Assembly (NCBI GenBank): GCA_042691655.1
Contig: CP170506.1
Coordinates: 2,356,001-2,420,000, forward strand
DNA from: UBA695 sp042691655
GTDB lineage: Bacteria; Verrucomicrobiota; Verrucomicrobiia; Chthoniobacterales; Chthoniobacteraceae
Direction: 5' to 3'
DNA: 64,000 bases
Of the stretch, positions 24,953 to 35,600 are shown one piece after another. The notes under the pieces were generated by a model, which made no database searches, had not been told where the DNA came from, and saw only the letters and a list, made by a program, of their open reading frames with translations. Made by a program: the position numbers and the translations under genes. Numbering within the stretch: the stretch's first letter is position 1; every line of letters starts with the position of its first letter.

Positions 24953-27604
24953 ATGAAGCCAATTCTCCCCTCCCCTGTTTTACAATCCCCTCGGAAACGG
25001 CAAATGAGTCGAGTCGCCGTTCTTTGCTCAATGCTTGTCTTCGCGGAAGGCACCACTCAAGCGGCAACATTTACTTGGAACAGTAGCTACACTACAGGCA
25101 GTTGGAGTACCACAAGTGATTGGTTGCCTACCGGCGGGTCGGCAGGAGGTCCAAGTTCCTCCGATACGGCAATCCTTACAAGCACATCGTCCACTAGCTA
25201 CACGGTTACGTATGATGCAAGTGCTTCGGGGACAATTGGAATCCTGAATCTCATCGCAACCAACACCGGAGCTGTCACTCTATCATTAAATCAAAGTCTC
25301 ACAATCAGCACCGCCGCGAATCTTGATGTAGAGAGTAGTTCCGGAGGAGCGACTATTAAACTGACGGGAACGTCCAACCTTACTGTTGCTTCAGGGGCCA
25401 CGCTTACTGTGGGATCGGGCAGTTCCGCCTTGCCTGCCAATAAACACTACATTCAGACCAGTGGCACTAGTTACACTGGAACGGGCTTGATTGTTAGCGG
25501 AGAAATTGTCGCAAAAAGTTATTTTTCCAGCAATCAAGTCATGTTTATTGATTCTGCTGTGACGTTAACCGGAGGCACACTTACACTGAATAGTACAGGT
25601 TCTGCAGGTGAACGATTATATTTAACGGGTAATTTTACAACATCCGGGTCGGCGGTAATTCAAAATACTGGAACAGGAGCAAGTTCTGCGGGCATTTTTT
25701 TCTTTGGGTCAACTATTACTATTGGCAGCGGGGCAACGTTTTCTGGCTTTTCCGGCAATTCAACCACAGGTGTCATTTTTGATTTAAGTAGCAGCGTCAA
25801 TTCAGCGTTGACATCGCAGACAATTTCGCTGGGATCTGTTATCACAGGTGGCTTTACAATTCGAGATGACTATGCATCAGCCACGGTAACACACAATTTG
25901 TCGTCGACGGCTACCAGTGGCACCGTAAACAATGCGGTAAGCACAATATATCGCTATATGACGGCGTCGTCTTCGACAGATATTTTGAAATTGGGTTCCA
26001 ATTTGAGTCTGACGCCTTCCACTTCATCCGCATTTGGATTCTCTTTTGCGGCGTCGGCTACTAATTCTAATATCACTCTCGATTTGAACGGATACACTTA
26101 TGACGCGACCACAGGGGGCACGAACGCCTTTGCACCAACTGTCTCGGGTACCCAAGTAGCAAATAATAACTATGTCTATATTATTAACAGTAGTGCTAGT
26201 GATGGCACATTTAAGGCTGGGTCTTTTAATCTGAGTGGTGCAGACGTGGGAATAGGAAGCGGTGTCATCCTTTACGCCTCTGGCACCGGCGCAAATAACC
26301 TAGGAAATAAAGACGCTTCCGCAACGACCACAATTGAGGCTGAAAGTACTTTCTATTATACTGGATCCGGCAGTTCGACTCTTACGTCGAACCGAGCCAT
26401 TGGAAATCTCGAAATCGGCAACGGAACGACAGCGTCCACTTTGAGCATCATTAGCGCTAACTTGACGGTTGGTGGATCCGTTGCTGTTAACAGCAATGCT
26501 ATCCTCAATCTCGGCGGAATGAACCTAACCGAAAGTACTACCTCCGGAGGATTGAGTGGTAGTGGCACCATTTACAATAATACCGCTTCCTCGACGTCAA
26601 CGCTGACGATCAACACCGCCAGTGGCAACGCGGACTTTGCGGGTGTTATTAAGGACGGCAACGGGACTGTTTCAGTAACGAAAACTGGTAGTGGCACGCA
26701 GATTCTTTCCGGTTCGAATACGTACACCGGAGCCACGACCATTTCAGCGGGGGAATTGGAGGTCAATGGTTCCTTGTCCGCCTCCAGCCCGGTGACAGTT
26801 GCCTCTGGTGCAACTTTGAGCGGCAGCGGCACGGTTGCCGGTACGGTTTCGGTTACGAGCGGTACCATCAACGGCAGCGGCCTGAACTTGGGAGCCACCA
26901 CCTTAAACAGTTCGAGCACGTTAAGCGGCTACAATATCGCCAGCAGCGTGACTGTAGCTAACGGCACGACCTCGTTGACCGGCACCACAAAATCCACCAG
27001 CGCACTTTCAGTCTCCGCGGGAGCTGCGTTGGATGCCAACGGCACCATCGCGGGAAGCGCCACCGTCAGCGGCCTACTCAAAGGCGCCACCACGGTGACA
27101 GGCAATCTCACATTGACCAGCGGCACGCTGGCCCCAGGCGACAACTATGGGATCACAAAGGTCACGGGCAGCTTCACCATGGATGTATCCTCCAAGCTAG
27201 TGGAGGAAGTGGGCGGAACGGTGGCCGGCACGTCCTATGATCAAGTGAGGGTCAGTGGAAATGTATCCCTCGCGGGTACGCTCGATCTATCGACCTTGAG
27301 CGGTTTGACGCTGGGTACCACGATCATTCTCATCGACAACACCAGCACCGGAACGACGACGGGATACTTCGCCACGATCATCACGAGCGGCTCAACCTAC
27401 ACGCTTACCTCGAACTCCGACAATACCTTTACCGTGGGCACCACGACATACCTCTTGAGCTACTCGTCTGATGCCGATGGCGATACCTATAGCAACGACG
27501 TGACCTTGACGGTAGTGCCCGAGCCGGAAACTTGGGCAATATTGGTGGGCGGTGTCGGCCTACTGATTGGTTTTCAGCGGATGCGTCGTATTGCGAATGC
27601 CTAA
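24953..27604 (+). CDS. PEP-CTERM surface protein with autotransporter-type beta-strand repeats
   Basis: 883 residues from ATG 24953 (in-frame ATG 24914 adds 13). A long signal sequence ends near QAATFTW. The body is very rich in Ser, Thr, Gly and poor in Cys, with repeats typical of beta-helix passengers. Around residues 560-610 is an autotransporter-associated beta-strand repeat (GVIKDGNGTVSVTKTGSGTQILSGSNTYTGATTISAGELEVNG). The final 25 residues are a PEP-CTERM anchor: VPEPETWAILVGGVGLLIGFQRMRR, i.e. PEP motif, hydrophobic helix, basic tail, recognised by exosortase for attachment to the outer surface. Likely an adhesin or matrix protein. No exosortase gene is in the window. Confidence 0.88.
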   Translation: MKPILPSPVLQSPRKRQMSRVAVLCSMLVFAEGTTQAATFTWNSSYTTGSWSTTSDWLPTGGSAGGPSSSDTAILTSTSSTSYTVTYDASASGTIGILNLIATNTGAVTLSLNQSLTISTAANLDVESSSGGATIKLTGTSNLTVASGATLTVGSGSSALPANKHYIQTSGTSYTGTGLIVSGEIVAKSYFSSNQVMFIDSAVTLTGGTLTLNSTGSAGERLYLTGNFTTSGSAVIQNTGTGASSAGIFFFGSTITIGSGATFSGFSGNSTTGVIFDLSSSVNSALTSQTISLGSVITGGFTIRDDYASATVTHNLSSTATSGTVNNAVSTIYRYMTASSSTDILKLGSNLSLTPSTSSAFGFSFAASATNSNITLDLNGYTYDATTGGTNAFAPTVSGTQVANNNYVYIINSSASDGTFKAGSFNLSGADVGIGSGVILYASGTGANNLGNKDASATTTIEAESTFYYTGSGSSTLTSNRAIGNLEIGNGTTASTLSIISANLTVGGSVAVNSNAILNLGGMNLTESTTSGGLSGSGTIYNNTASSTSTLTINTASGNADFAGVIKDGNGTVSVTKTGSGTQILSGSNTYTGATTISAGELEVNGSLSASSPVTVASGATLSGSGTVAGTVSVTSGTINGSGLNLGATTLNSSSTLSGYNIASSVTVANGTTSLTGTTKSTSALSVSAGAALDANGTIAGSATVSGLLKGATTVTGNLTLTSGTLAPGDNYGITKVTGSFTMDVSSKLVEEVGGTVAGTSYDQVRVSGNVSLAGTLDLSTLSGLTLGTTIILIDNTSTGTTTGYFATIITSGSTYTLTSNSDNTFTVGTTTYLLSYSSDADGDTYSNDVTLTVVPEPETWAILVGGVGLLIGFQRMRRIANA

Positions 27605-27782
27605 CGAGTAAAGAACAATATTTTAGAGTATCCATTTTGGGGAAAGTTGCCCAATAAAAAAAGATGAATTTAACGTGATAGATACTAATCTATGTGCTAC
27701 TATTGCACCAATGCATTTTCCTTTAGGTGCATCGGGCACCAAGGTGGTTGTGCGAGATCGATCATTGATTCCGTACAATTGA

Positions 27783-27793
27783 ATTTCAGAAAT
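27783..27793. promoter_or_regulatory. short palindrome before the GntR-type regulator
   Basis: ATTTC-A-GAAAT is a perfect 5+1+5 palindrome ending 26 bp before the ATG at 27820. Position fits autoregulation. The site is short and could be chance in AT-rich DNA. Confidence 0.25.
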
Positions 27794-27819
27794 ATGCAGG
27801 GATACGTAAGGGGATTCAA

Positions 27820-28914
27820 ATGACAAAATTTACTCAGAAAATAGCGAAACGCAGTCCTGCAAATCAGCAAATTGAGGAACATATTCGTGCGCTTATTATG
27901 AGTGGAGATTTGCAGCCCGGTTCGAAGCTCCCGTCGAATAGCGCCTTGGCCGAAGCAACAGGAACAAGCGTGTTTACCGTGCAAAGCGCATTAGCGAAGC
28001 TGAATTGCGAGGGACTGATTGAGCGAAAGCCGAAAGTGGGCAGTTTTGTGAAGGGAAATGCAGTGCGCTTGACCTGTGCGGGGATCTATTATGGTAGCCG
28101 TTTTTGGGAAAGTTCAGAGCTTGGCTTCATTCGAGTCCTTCATCAACAATTAAAGAGTGCGCTTGCTGAAGAAGGGGTACACACATTGGTATGGATGGAT
28201 GATCGTCCTCAGAATAAGCAAGTTGCGCCGCTGGCTGCGTTGCGGCGTTCTCTTGATCGTCGCGAAATCCAGGCTCTCTTGATCCCATTAGCAAATCAAT
28301 TTGACGTAGCGTGGTTGCGCACGGTGCCAGTTGCAAAAGCCTTTATCACCGGAGCAAAAATGGATCAGCGAGTCACGTATGATTGGAGGCAATTTTTTCG
28401 GTGTGGATTAGAGGAGTTAAAGACTCAAGGTTGTCATAGTGTGGGGCTGATTAGTTCGGCTCGCTCAGGAAAGGCGACCCCAACCGAAGGGCACGATGAC
28501 ATGGACTTTTATAATATGTTCATTGATGAAGTCCGGGCCATGGGAATGAAAACGGCAAACCAATGGATTAGGACGCCCAATGAAGAAAACTTTGACAAAA
28601 ATACTTTTGGATATCAGCAATTTGAGTCGATATGGATGCAGGTTGATCATCCTGATGGATTGTTAGTCTATCCCGATATTTTTGTCGGAGGTGTAATTAC
28701 CGGAGTTTTGGCAAAAAGGGTCTCTGTCCCCAAAGATTTGAAGCTTGTTTTACACGCTAACAACCGACTGCCTTATCCTTGCCCCTTACCTGCCACGCAA
28801 CTAGTTACAAAAGTTGAGGACGTCACATCAGCCCTGATTCGATTGGTGCGCATGCAGCTTCTGGGGAAAAGTGTCCAACCGATTTTAGTTCCATTTGAAA
28901 TGCGGCGTATTTAA
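27820..28914 (+). CDS. GntR-LacI hybrid transcriptional regulator
   Basis: 364 residues. Residues 8-75 are a GntR winged helix (QIEEHIRALIMSGDLQPGSKLPSNSALAEATGTSVFTVQSALAKLNCEGLIERKPKVGSFV, cut here for motif). The remaining 285 residues resemble a LacI-type sensor (GCHSVGLISSARS, GVITGVLAKRVSVPKDLKLVLHANNRLP), less typical than in the other two hybrids of the window. It heads the plus-strand cluster 29240-39007 and is the likely local repressor. The cluster begins 325 bp downstream, past a MITE and two hairpins. Confidence 0.82.
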   Translation: MTKFTQKIAKRSPANQQIEEHIRALIMSGDLQPGSKLPSNSALAEATGTSVFTVQSALAKLNCEGLIERKPKVGSFVKGNAVRLTCAGIYYGSRFWESSELGFIRVLHQQLKSALAEEGVHTLVWMDDRPQNKQVAPLAALRRSLDRREIQALLIPLANQFDVAWLRTVPVAKAFITGAKMDQRVTYDWRQFFRCGLEELKTQGCHSVGLISSARSGKATPTEGHDDMDFYNMFIDEVRAMGMKTANQWIRTPNEENFDKNTFGYQQFESIWMQVDHPDGLLVYPDIFVGGVITGVLAKRVSVPKDLKLVLHANNRLPYPCPLPATQLVTKVEDVTSALIRLVRMQLLGKSVQPILVPFEMRRI

Positions 28915-28928
28915 ACAAATACTTTTAT

Positions 28929-29036
28929 GGGCACCTCTGGAAAGCTGTGTTTTTGAGAATAGGGCTAATCGGATACCCAAAGAGTCCGCCTACTTTCTCT
29001 AGTTTGGAAATCACCAATGGGGTTCCAGAGGTGCCC
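28929..29036. mobile_element. 108-bp MITE with perfect 14-bp inverted repeats
   Basis: GGGCACCTCTGGAA (28929-28942) and TTCCAGAGGTGCCC (29023-29036) are exact complements, and the segment is bounded by the 4-bp direct repeat TTAT (28925-28928 and 29037-29040). No reading frame inside. Size and ends fit a miniature element mobilised by an IS5-like or similar DDE transposase; no matching parent is in the window. The ends differ from those of the 11520-11675 element, so it is a second family. Confidence 0.75.
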
Positions 29037-29066
29037 TTATGAAATAGTGGCTGAAGTAAAGCCCAT

Positions 29067-29173
29067 CCCCGGAGCAAGCTCCGGGGCATTCTACTGAACA
29101 ACCCAAGTGGTGGCAGCGTCTTGAATAACTTGTTTTTTCCTCAGCGCCAGGAAAAGCCGAAGCAAGCTTCGGC
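29067..29173. repeat. two tight palindromic hairpins with AA loops
   Basis: CCCCGGAGC-AA-GCTCCGGGG (29067-29086) and GCCGAAGC-AA-GCTTCGGC (29156-29173) share the core AGC-AA-GCT and lie 70 bp apart. The first lies 30 bp after the MITE. They resemble paired REP-type palindromes or an attenuator before the gene at 29240. Neither has a T-run directly after it. Confidence 0.45.
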
Positions 29174-29239
29174 GTATTGGCCCCATAGCGAATCGATTTT
29201 AATAGCCTCTGTCTAAAAAATGCAGAGCCCACGAAGTTT

Positions 29240-31312
29240 ATGCTTAAACAAATTATTGAGAATCCGCTGCGGCTCCTTGAAAGCTGGAAGCCGTCCATGT
29301 TGTCTGCGGAAAATCAATCAGAACGACGAGCGAAAATGTGTCAACTCGCCGCAGCACTGGCACGCGAATGTTTCGATCACGAGGGGAACTGGCTTCTCCC
29401 CTCTTTTGCTCCCGACGCCCGGGAGCGTCTATGGCTCTGCTTTGCGCTGATGCAGGGAACCGCATCTGACCAAAACTTAGGAAACGCCATTTTGGCGCAA
29501 ACTCCATTCACCGCGCATATGCCGGCGGGCTCGTTGGATCATAAGGTAAAAAAAATGGCGAAAACGGGTTTTGACATCTTTGTCACCAACCTTTCCATGC
29601 AAATGCTTGTCTTGCACCGAGGGCAACTGCTACCTGCAGTGCGCGAAAAGCTGGAGTCCTGGGCACGGGCAGCCCTTGCCAATCACCCTGGAGATCGCCA
29701 AGCAGATTACCAATTCCAGGGTTACAACGATAACATGCCCGCAGAAGCTGCGGCAGGGATGATATTGGCCGGAGAATACTTTGGTGATATTGAGGCCGTG
29801 GGGCATGGCCTTTGGAGTCTGCGTCAGTTGCGCGATCTTCTAACCCGGCGTGGTCTTTTTAGTGAATTCAATAGCCCCACCTACAGCCCGATTATTTTGC
29901 TGGCCCTCACTGAGGTCAACCAGCATGCGCACAATGCAGAGGCAAGAGAATTGGCAAGTCAATGTATGGAACGGCTGTGGGCCGAACTGTTGGGCCATTT
30001 TCACTCCCCAACAGGAATGCTCTCCGGGCCATTTTCACGGGCCTATACAACCGATTCTCTGGGACACTTGAGTAACGCCACTTATTTGTTGTGGCAAGTT
30101 TTTGGGGAGACCGTCTTGCCAAATCCCGTCGTAGAATTGCTTCGCAAGCCCCACCGGCTTGTACTGCATCACAATGAAGATTTCTATTTTGCCGTAGCCC
30201 AGTTCTCCTGGCTTGCCGTCTCCGAATATCAGCCGCCGGCGCACCTCATGGAATGGATACAGCGCCGGGTCTATCCCTTCCGGCTTTCCGCCACTGCCGA
30301 ACGCGGAGAAGGGCTACCTGTATTTGGGCGCCATATGTGGTCCGCAAAAGAGGTTCTTGTAACTAATTACCAAGAGGCGGATTTTGCGATGGGTACCTCA
30401 GAGGGAGATTGGGGCGGACAGGCCGAAGAGTTTTTCATTCGCTACCGCCGCTGCAATCCAGCCGTCAACATCGAAGATACCCGAACTATCTACCCTCGGT
30501 ATTTAGTGAACGATGCCGCACCCGGACGGCAAAATCCAAACCATCACGGACTCGGCAGCGGGGAAGAAGGTTTTTTGTCGGATGCGGGTCGCTACCACAC
30601 TGTCCAACAGGATCGGATTGCGCTCATTTCCGTTACCCCTAATCCCGTTTTGGCCACTCAACCGGTCACGATGCTTCGTTTCGCCATGATTGTGCCGGAG
30701 CATTTTAATGAGATCGAACAGATCGAGTTTTCAGACGGTCACGTCTGGCTTCAGGACGGGCCTCTCTACCTAGCTTTACGCCCGCTTGGAACGGTGGACT
30801 GGGGGCGAAAGGATGCGATAACGATCGAGAAGGTCAATGGGCTTTACCGCGTGATCTCATTTATCAATTACCAAGGGCCACCCCGGCAATTCACCGGCGA
30901 GGAGTTCTCCCGGACTTTGAATGGGATCGTTGCCATCGTGGGAACACGAAAGGACGAAACGTTTGATGCTTTTCAAGAAAGGGTTTTGGAAGCCGAGCTG
31001 CTTGACTACGAATTTCAACTAACGCGCACCGTTCGCTACCGTTTGGGAAAGACTGTGCTGGGGCTTAATTACGGACTCGACTCCAATGAAGTTCGCTTTG
31101 CCACCATTAATGGACGTGTTGTAACGCGGCGGCCCTGGATGGCTGACGGTCTTCCCCCTGAAAAACTCCCTTTTTTAGACGAAGATCCGGTGCCTAACAG
31201 TCTTGAATTTCCCTTCTCTCATCTCAACGTGGATTGGAACGAAGGAGCGCCATGGCATATCTTTTCCACAGGCCGGACTTGCAAGTCAAATGGAACAAAT
31301 TTATGTCAATAA
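29240..31312 (+). CDS. large carbohydrate-active protein, (alpha/alpha) toroid plus beta-sandwich
   Basis: 690 residues, no signal peptide visible. Residues 1-350 are helical with repeated hydrophobic helices (CQLAAALARECFDHEGNW, YQFQGYNDNMPAEAAAGMILAGEYFGD, LLALTEVNQHAHNAEARELASQCMERLW), the look of an (alpha/alpha) toroid. Residues 360-650 are beta-rich (VTMLRFAMIVPEHFNEIEQIEFSDGHVWLQDGPLYLALRPLG), as in heparinase II/III-like and related polysaccharide lyases. Conserved NDNMP, YSPI and HNEDF segments may line the active site. I do not recognise a precise family. It overlaps the oxidoreductase gene by 10 bp and belongs to the 27820-39007 cluster. Probably cytoplasmic processing of oligosaccharides. 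Confidence 0.55.
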   Translation: MLKQIIENPLRLLESWKPSMLSAENQSERRAKMCQLAAALARECFDHEGNWLLPSFAPDARERLWLCFALMQGTASDQNLGNAILAQTPFTAHMPAGSLDHKVKKMAKTGFDIFVTNLSMQMLVLHRGQLLPAVREKLESWARAALANHPGDRQADYQFQGYNDNMPAEAAAGMILAGEYFGDIEAVGHGLWSLRQLRDLLTRRGLFSEFNSPTYSPIILLALTEVNQHAHNAEARELASQCMERLWAELLGHFHSPTGMLSGPFSRAYTTDSLGHLSNATYLLWQVFGETVLPNPVVELLRKPHRLVLHHNEDFYFAVAQFSWLAVSEYQPPAHLMEWIQRRVYPFRLSATAERGEGLPVFGRHMWSAKEVLVTNYQEADFAMGTSEGDWGGQAEEFFIRYRRCNPAVNIEDTRTIYPRYLVNDAAPGRQNPNHHGLGSGEEGFLSDAGRYHTVQQDRIALISVTPNPVLATQPVTMLRFAMIVPEHFNEIEQIEFSDGHVWLQDGPLYLALRPLGTVDWGRKDAITIEKVNGLYRVISFINYQGPPRQFTGEEFSRTLNGIVAIVGTRKDETFDAFQERVLEAELLDYEFQLTRTVRYRLGKTVLGLNYGLDSNEVRFATINGRVVTRRPWMADGLPPEKLPFLDEDPVPNSLEFPFSHLNVDWNEGAPWHIFSTGRTCKSNGTNLCQ

Positions 31313-32565
31313 GTTCATCAGTCCCATTCGCGCTGATCGGTGCAGGCGGCATTGGAGCAGTCCACCTCTCCACGCTTCGCCGTCTTCATTCCGAAGGAAA
31401 AGTGCAATTCATCGCAGTCGCCGACCCGTTTATCGCCGGCTCGCCAGTAAGGAGGGAGTTGGAAGCACTCGGCATTCGTTGGTACAGCGACTACTGCGAG
31501 ATGTTAAAACGCGAAAAGGACCTAAAGGCGGTAACGATATCTACCCCCATTTCCTTGCACTTCTCTATGGTCAGAGAATGCCTAGAACGCGACCTTTTCA
31601 TTCTGCTCGAAAAGCCACCCGTGCCCTTGATCCAGCAGCTGGATCAGCTTATTGAGTTGGATACCCACAACCGAGTTGCGGTAGGGTTCCAGATGATCTA
31701 TGCACCGGCCTTGAAGCGCATGAAGCAGAGCATCGCAGCGGGAGACATTGGCGAGATCGAGGAAATCCGGATCGCCGCCGCTTGGCCCAGAACCGACAGT
31801 TATTACAATCGTGCGCGATGGGCCGGGCAACTCATGCTGGATGGGGAACCGGTATTTGACGGGCCAGCAACGAATGGCCTCGCGCATCTCATCCACAACG
31901 CAATGTATCTTGCCGCGCAACAAGGGGAGCGCTTCGCGGAGCCCCACGAGATCCAAGGTATGCTTTACCGCGCACGGCAGATTGCGGGCTATGATGTGGC
32001 GTCATTTCGGGGGCTCTTCGCATCGGGCACGACGTTTACGGCATCCTTAACGCACGCCGTCAAAGAATTGGAACCGTTCAAGATCGAGGTTCGAGGAACG
32101 GAAGGGTGGGTCCGCATCAGCGACGACGGGAGAGCCTTCGAGACCCCGACGGTTAAAGAGCGGTTTGAGACAGGAAGCACTTTGGTTGATCTGTCGGCCG
32201 AGCTTTATGCCCAGTTCCTCAATGCGATTCACGGACAGAAAAATCCGCTTCTGACCAGGCTCAAAGATGCGCGAGGTTACGTACTTGCCACCAACGGCGC
32301 ATGGCTTTCCTCGGGCGGAATCCATGATATCGATAGTCATTGGAAGCGGAGCTATTCTAACAACGGTGATCCGGGAGTGGAAGTCATCGGACTCGTCGAG
32401 CAAATCGAAGACGCCTTTGCTGCGGGCCAGCTTCTTTCTGAACAGAATATTCCTTGGGCGTACCCATCTCGCTGGGTTTCCACCCACAATTTGCGAAATA
32501 TCCAATTTCCGGAAACTACCCCAATAGGGCTCCCCGCAGAACATGTTTCACAATGCGCTCAGTAG
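31303..32565 (+). CDS. Gfo/Idh/MocA family oxidoreductase
   Basis: 420 residues from ATG 31303, which overlaps the preceding stop by 10 bp (ATGTCAATAA); longer in-frame starts lie deeper in the upstream gene. Rossmann motif FALIGAGGIGAVHLSTLRRL at the start, then VADPFIAGS, and the catalytic-Lys motif ILLEKPPVP. The substrate domain contains GFQMIYAPALKRMKQSIAAGDIGEIEEIRIAAAWPRTDSYYNRARWAGQ. About 60 residues longer than most family members at the C-terminus. Probably NAD(P)-dependent redox of a sugar or uronic acid released by neighbouring enzymes. Confidence 0.85.
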   Translation: MSISSSVPFALIGAGGIGAVHLSTLRRLHSEGKVQFIAVADPFIAGSPVRRELEALGIRWYSDYCEMLKREKDLKAVTISTPISLHFSMVRECLERDLFILLEKPPVPLIQQLDQLIELDTHNRVAVGFQMIYAPALKRMKQSIAAGDIGEIEEIRIAAAWPRTDSYYNRARWAGQLMLDGEPVFDGPATNGLAHLIHNAMYLAAQQGERFAEPHEIQGMLYRARQIAGYDVASFRGLFASGTTFTASLTHAVKELEPFKIEVRGTEGWVRISDDGRAFETPTVKERFETGSTLVDLSAELYAQFLNAIHGQKNPLLTRLKDARGYVLATNGAWLSSGGIHDIDSHWKRSYSNNGDPGVEVIGLVEQIEDAFAAGQLLSEQNIPWAYPSRWVSTHNLRNIQFPETTPIGLPAEHVSQCAQ

Positions 32566-32610
32566 GCAAAGCCAAAATCCTTTCTTTTACCGGAAACAAA
32601 CTCAATACCC

Positions 32611-35600
32611 ATGCCCCCCCAATTCACAGTCAGAACTTCGGTGAATAAGCATTTCATTTGCTGTGCTCTTGCGATTTTTGCGAGCACTATTATAGCTGTC
32701 GCATCCAGTGTCACTCCACAGTCAACACCTGGCAATAAGGACATGGGAAGTTACAAATTACGCGGACTGGGGGTGATCCGCGTTCAGTCAAGAGATGTAG
32801 GTTCCTCAACTGAAGCGGTATCGTGGACAACATTCACGGCTGAGGATGCAAAGCACGCCGCAATGTGCGGGTCAAAATTCTTAGCGGATGCAGTTTGGGG
32901 CCCTGTTCACGCCGCTAAAGAGAGCAAGCTGCCCTGCACGGTATTGCAGCTGGACGGAACTGGCTGGTGGGTGCTTGGACTAAATGGCAATCGCTTTGAA
33001 GTACTGTTCGGCCGCACTGAGGATCAGGTCCACGCATTGGCAAAAACAGCGAACGCCAGCAAGTGGCGTCCCGTTCAACAACGGGGCTATCCTCGCTGGC
33101 TTGACTGTTTTGACAATGCCGCATTTGGAATTTGGGTCCAGGGTGGAGGAGTTCTTGCCGAGGATTTGGAAAAGGATTTTCAATGGCTATCGGAACGCCG
33201 ATTTACGGCGTGTTTTGCCAACGTGACCGAAAACAGACTGGTGGCGCCGGGCGTTCTTGATGATTCTACCATGGCGTGGGATGAGGCCATGGCGGCAAAA
33301 TACGATCTTCCCTATCGAACGCTTATGTCATGGAAAAGCCCCGATCGCCCGAATTGGCTCTGGAATCGCGTTCCGCTCCCACACGCGCAGCCGTTAGGCG
33401 ATTTTTACCGCGCTTATCGTGACTTGGAACATCAGTGGTTTGGCCTCTATAATACGTTCGAGCCCAACGCTGCCACCGACTCATTCCAAAGCGATCTTCG
33501 CCGTCGTATTGCGGAGCGGCAGGGCCAGTCTGATAACTTCATTGGGCACCACGGCAGCGCGGAGCTAGGCGAAATTGGCATTCCAGAGTTATCCGTGGTG
33601 GGCGGAAGCCCCGAAATACAGCACGACTGGCAGAGCTATTTGCGCGACGAGTTAAGTTTAACCTTAGAAGATGTCGGCTGCCTGCACAAAGGATCTCCAC
33701 ACGCCTTTAAAAGTTGGGATGAGGTGAACGTCCCATTACCCAAAACCTTGTTCGGCTGGAATGATACCGCTTTCGATCTCAAGGGAATCTGGGAGGGAAA
33801 GGGCGACCCCGACGGTGTTGGGCGCGACCAAAAATGGTTCGAAGAGGGAACGGTCACGGCATGGAATCCCATTGATTGTAGCGATCCCATGATCTTGGCC
33901 TATAAGGAAAAAAAGAAGGGAGGTGGTGCAGTTCTCAACTCAACCTTCTGGCTGAAGCGCAAGATCACCCTGAGCAAAGATCAGGCAGAGCATCTTTCTT
34001 ATTTCCATCTCTCACGAGCCCGCTGGTATCACTATTATGAGAACGGAGCGAAGCCCTTGGAGGTTTACGTCAATGGGAGGCTGTCAAAAAATCTCACAGC
34101 TTCCATACCCCTGCGAGAGGATGATGACCTCTGCTTTGACCTTAGCCCCCTGCTGCATGAAGGCGAGAACTCAATTGTCATTAATACCCAAGGGGCAGTG
34201 GTCCCATCTTACATCTTCCTAAGCAAGGAAGGTCGCTGGGAGTATCCGAGTGCCGATCCCATCAAGAACCGCCTCTATTACGATATGACGAATTTCGCGG
34301 TACATCTGCGAATGAAGCATTTGGAAGACACCCTCAAAGCGCTCCGCTCCGGAGATCCATTCCGGCCCATCAAAGTCATGTCCCCCTATTTCTGTGTGGA
34401 CGGCGTTCTTGATCTTTGTGAAAGGTATGGAGCGTATGTCCACGATACGGGACAGAATGGGGAGTGCTGGGCACCGTGGCTATCACGTTTTGCCGTTGGA
34501 CGCGGCCAGGTCGTGAGTAGCGAGCCCGGTGGTCCGGCCCGGAATGCTGACGATATCCGCAGGAACCTTACTTTCTACCTCATGATGGGTAACTCCGCCG
34601 TGGATATGGTCTTCCATCCGCAGTCGTATCGAACGACCCCTGATATTGCCAAATGGATCGATGAGCATCTTGAGCTTATCCGCTGCATCGGCAAAATGAA
34701 AATGGAGCCCCCCGCAATTGGCATCCTCCGTTCAACGCGTGATGTCCGGCTAAAATTCGCGGCACCCTGGGGGTGGGATCTGGGGCGGGGCGAGCTGCAA
34801 TCTGTGGGCCGCACATTCAATTATGCTGAACTGCAAGACGTAACTAGCGGTCGAGTGGATCAGCAGTATAAGGTTCTAATTGACGACGGCACTGCAGTTT
34901 TCACCGAGGAGGAGATTGATGCCCTGGAACGCTACGTCCGGCAAGGGGGAACCTTCGTCGTCATGCATAACACGGGCATGCACACCCCCGAACATGCGTG
35001 GTCGTGGCCGATCTCCCGTTTGACCGGCCTGCGGGTCGTCAGCCGTGGAGGCAAGGGAACATTGCATTTCCGCGCAGACCAGGACCTTTGGCCGAAGCTG
35101 CAAGATTTGGAACTCGGCGGACAAGGCCTGATACTTGACTGGATGCAGCGGGACCAAACGGGTGAATCCCTCTACCTCCAACAACATGACCAAGAGGTGA
35201 AAGTGGTTGCGGAGTGGTCTGGTCGCAAGGAAAATGAAGGGCGAATCGCTATCGCCTATCGAAATCTCGGCAAAGGGAAGGTGGTCACGTTAGGCTCCAG
35301 TTTCTGGCGAAAGGCTCGTGATTATTCCGGTCGCTATCAGGCAGACGACGGAACTGAAGTCTATTTGAATGAACTTCTGGACTCGCTAGGTGTTGCCCGC
35401 GAAAGCTGGCGCACCGGAGGCGAGGCAACAGGCGATGTTTTCGTCGAACATTGGCGCAGTAAAAATGGTATCTTTGATCTATATCCGGTCGCCCGTATTG
35501 TCCAGACCGCGACAGATCCCGTTACGCTCGACGTGAGTTGGCGGCGCTCCGCGCCAACGGCGTCTCTTTACGAAATCTCAGCAGCGGGGAACCCGCGTCG

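Noticed and set aside
26356..27144. Long Val/Leu/Pro-rich open frames on the minus strand across the PEP-CTERM gene
   Set aside because: They are mirror images of the Gly/Thr/Ser repeats on the plus strand and have no start or family signal.
27690..27760. Interleaved TGCACC/GGTGCA and GGTGC/GCACC repeats after the PEP-CTERM gene
   Set aside because: Short arms with long loops and no T-run; not a convincing terminator.
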